Shown one piece after another: positions 7,255-8,591 of a DNA stretch of 8,591 nucleotides (position 1 is its first letter; each line of letters starts with the position of its first letter). The position numbers were made by a program, and so were the translations under genes. Source of the DNA: an uncultured Flavobacterium sp. (GTDB lineage Bacteria > Bacteroidota > Bacteroidia > Flavobacteriales > Flavobacteriaceae); contig CAMLFV010000115.1 of the NCBI GenBank assembly GCA_946479395.1, forward strand, positions 1-8,591, in the 5' to 3' direction. Below the pieces are notes generated by a model. It searched no databases. It worked only from the letters and a program-made list of their open reading frames with translations, and was not told the origin of the DNA.

Positions 7255-7740
7255 TTAAATTAAATCGATAACCTGCTCTTTAATAAAATTTTCCCGGTTA
7301 TTTTTGTTGTTTTTCAGAATTATGCTTTTTGTTTTTTCTTCTTTGGATTTGTAAGTATTATTTAAAACCAGCGTAAAAGGTAACATTTTTAAATTCTCTG
7401 TCCCAAAAGTAAATGTTTCTGATATACCATTATTTAAAACAGTAAGCTCTAAGTATTCCAAGTTGTTTTTATAGAATTTTTCGTTAGAAAAGATTAAATC
7501 TATTCCATAATTTTCATTAGCGGTTTTCTCAATCTCACGCAAATCAATCATCGAGCTATTTCCCGAAATAGTATAAGAAATATTTGAACTACCAGGATAA
7601 CCCATTACTGCATAAGTATAAGGTTTTTCTATTGACGAATCTTTAGATGATGATTCTACTTTTACAACTTTAGTTCTCGTTTCTTGCGCGTTTGCAAATA
7701 GTCCGGTTAACCCAATAACACAACAAATAAGTTTCTTCAT
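7255..7740 (-). CDS. Small exported protein of unknown function, related to its upstream neighbour
   Basis: The product has 161 residues. MKKLICCVIGLTGLFANA is a Sec signal peptide with cleavage expected after Ala18 (ANA-Q). I do not recognise a named family for the full protein. Residues ~64-128 follow the same plan as residues ~46-110 of the upstream gene product: a short helix (IDLREIEKTANENYGI), a strand (DLIFSNEKF), a second strand (YLELTVLNNG) and a closing strand near PFTLVLN. The same plan occurs, from memory, in periplasmic segments of flavobacterial M56/BlaR1-type proteins. The C-terminal ~30 residues are Lys/Asn-rich. The gene lies 39 bases after the stop of the upstream gene on the same strand and is followed by a strong terminator, so the two are probably one operon. 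It is probably periplasmic; the function is unknown. Confidence 0.82.
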   Translation of the reverse strand: MKKLICCVIGLTGLFANAQETRTKVVKVESSSKDSSIEKPYTYAVMGYPGSSNISYTISGNSSMIDLREIEKTANENYGIDLIFSNEKFYKNNLEYLELTVLNNGISETFTFGTENLKMLPFTLVLNNTYKSKEEKTKSIILKNNKNNRENFIKEQVIDLI

Positions 7741-7779
7741 GTTTTTATGTTTTTGGTTATAACGTAAAATGAACTTGTT

Positions 7780-8403
7780 TTATTTTAACTGATTTTTGCT
7801 TTTTGTTTCGGAATCACTTTTTAATTGCTCTGAAGTTTTATTGGCTTCCTCTCTAAAATTTTTAAAAAGCTCATGAAATCTCTGTTGTGAAGCCTGCATT
7901 TCTTCGTACATTTTTTTTATTTCGTTGTTTAAATTCAAAAAATCAGTTTGTAAACTTTGGGTATTTTCAGACAATGAATCGAATGATGTAAAAGCATCAC
8001 TTCCAAAAAAGTTTAACGGACTTCTATCAGAATTTCCTTTCACGCTAACATAATTTTTTCCGTTGTCACCTCTAAGATTAATCGAAAACGGATCAATTGG
8101 GCGGTTAACATTATCAATAGATTTCATAAACGACTGATTTCCGTTCACAAGCTGCATGCGGATCGATACAATCTTTTCATCTACAATCTTTACATTTTCA
8201 AAATTTACCGTTACGTTGTAATCATCTTTCAGCATTTGTTCGATCTTTTTAAGATCATCCAACGTTGTATCGGCATTAATTTCAACAGAAAAGGTAGTTT
8301 GAACAGCTTCCTGATTATTTGTCGGTTTGGTATCTTGTGCAAAACTATTAAATCCTAAAAAAACCAAAAGAGCAATAAAGTAAAGAATTCTAAAATTGTT
8401 CAT
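7780..8403 (-). CDS. Exported protein with an M56-associated-type domain and a C-terminal coiled coil
   Basis: The product has 207 residues. Residues 1-22 form a Sec signal peptide ending SFA-Q. Residues ~38-110 (FSVEINADTTLDDLKKIE, DDYNVTVNFENVKIV, VSIRMQLVNG, PIDPFSINL) resemble a domain I recall from the periplasmic parts of flavobacterial BlaR1/M56 peptidase proteins, where it reads roughly as TT..DLEKIKK..KK.Y.V.....VKRN..GEI..I. Here it stands alone, with no peptidase and no TonB-like part. Residues ~144-198 are Gln/Glu/Lys-rich with heptad-like hydrophobic spacing (LNNEIKKMYEEMQASQQRF), suggesting a coiled coil and self-association. It is the first gene of a probable pair with the 7255-7740 gene. 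The 57-base gap to the divergent gene at 8461 must hold both promoters; on this strand only an imperfect -7 (TTATTTTG) is visible. Export is well supported; function is unknown. Confidence 0.85.
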   Translation of the reverse strand: MNNFRILYFIALLVFLGFNSFAQDTKPTNNQEAVQTTFSVEINADTTLDDLKKIEQMLKDDYNVTVNFENVKIVDEKIVSIRMQLVNGNQSFMKSIDNVNRPIDPFSINLRGDNGKNYVSVKGNSDRSPLNFFGSDAFTSFDSLSENTQSLQTDFLNLNNEIKKMYEEMQASQQRFHELFKNFREEANKTSEQLKSDSETKSKNQLK

Positions 8404-8439
8404 GATAATTAATATTTAAAAGTTAAACAAAATAAATAG

Positions 8440-8447
8440 TAATTTTG
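8440..8447 (+). promoter_or_regulatory. Candidate Bacteroidota -7 element (TAATTTTG) for the DUF1684-like gene
   Basis: TAATTTTG is an exact TAnnTTTG match 13 bases before the ATG at 8461, in the 57-base gap between divergent genes. It would give a very short leader. A TTG at about -33 is not present; only AGTTAAAC lies at that distance. Position supports it, but the motif is common in AT-rich DNA. Confidence 0.4.
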
Positions 8448-8460
8448 AAAAAAAATTTAC

Positions 8461-8591
8461 ATGCGAAATTTACTGATTTTTTTCCTTTTGTGCAGCAATT
8501 TAACTTTTTCTCAACATAATGAAAAAGAAGTTCTTGAATATCAAAAAGAAGTGAATGAATCCTATTTAAATATTGAAACAACTCCTTTAAA
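8461..8591 (+). CDS. Exported DUF1684-like protein, N-terminal part (3' truncated by window edge)
   Basis: An ATG at 8461 opens a frame that runs off the window after 43 full codons. The first 17 residues, MRNLLIFFLLCSNLTFS, form a Sec signal peptide with cleavage expected before Gln18. The following residues, EVLEYQKEVNESYLNIETTPL, resemble the start of DUF1684 proteins, where a YQ.ELN..Y....SPL pattern precedes the conserved core. The Cys at residue 11 lies within the hydrophobic core and has no lipobox context, so this is not called a lipoprotein. Only the start is visible, so the family call is tentative. The existence of the gene is well supported by the signal peptide, the open frame and the divergent arrangement. 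Confidence 0.7.
   Translation, partial: MRNLLIFFLLCSNLTFSQHNEKEVLEYQKEVNESYLNIETTPL

Noticed and set aside
1..8591. CRISPR arrays, insertion sequences, attachment sites, tRNA or rRNA genes
   Set aside because: I saw no regularly spaced repeats, transposase motifs, paired terminal inverted repeats or RNA gene signatures, and the gaps between genes are too short to hold them.

Overview
The window looks like chromosomal DNA from a Flavobacteriia member (Bacteroidota; Flavobacterium, Myroides or a close relative). The evidence is the AT-rich sequence, the lack of Shine-Dalgarno sites ahead of starts, exact TAnnTTTG -7 promoter elements, and protein families typical of that group. It is densely packed with protein genes. 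I see no rRNA or tRNA, no CRISPR array and no insertion sequence. No non-coding gap exceeds about 65 bases.

Layout. (1) Positions 1-1442 (+) hold the C-terminal part of a large GAF-domain protein, cut by the window edge. (2) Converging on it with a 14-base overlap is an HD-domain/three-helix membrane protein (1429-2610, -). Its C-terminal half is the Pycsar-effector type (PycTM, DUF5706), but no cyclase gene lies beside it. (3) Divergent from that, with a 26-base gap, is a very large gene (2637-6329, +). It encodes a lipoprotein signal, a purple-acid-phosphatase-like metallophosphoesterase, a segment with atypical-kinase-like motifs, a short acidic repeat region and a C-terminal Omp85-type outer-membrane beta barrel. 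(4) Converging on it with a 4-base overlap is a beta-propeller lipoprotein gene (6326-7192, -). A perfect 12-bp inverted repeat spans both stop codons. (5) Next is a probable two-gene operon on the minus strand (8403 down to 7255). It encodes two small exported proteins that appear to share one domain, and it is closed by a clear intrinsic terminator at 7216-7245. (6) At the right edge, divergent from the operon, is the start of an exported DUF1684-like protein (8461 onward, +).

How they fit together. Five of the seven products carry export signals, so the right three quarters of the window is mostly an envelope gene set. The only regulatory or signalling theme is on the left, in the GAF protein and the HD-PycTM protein. 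The two most interesting items are the phosphoesterase/kinase-like/barrel fusion, which would place two phosphate-chemistry modules at the outer membrane, and the orphan HD-PycTM protein, which may couple nucleotide hydrolysis to a membrane effector. All functional assignments rest on motif recognition by eye; no searches were run.
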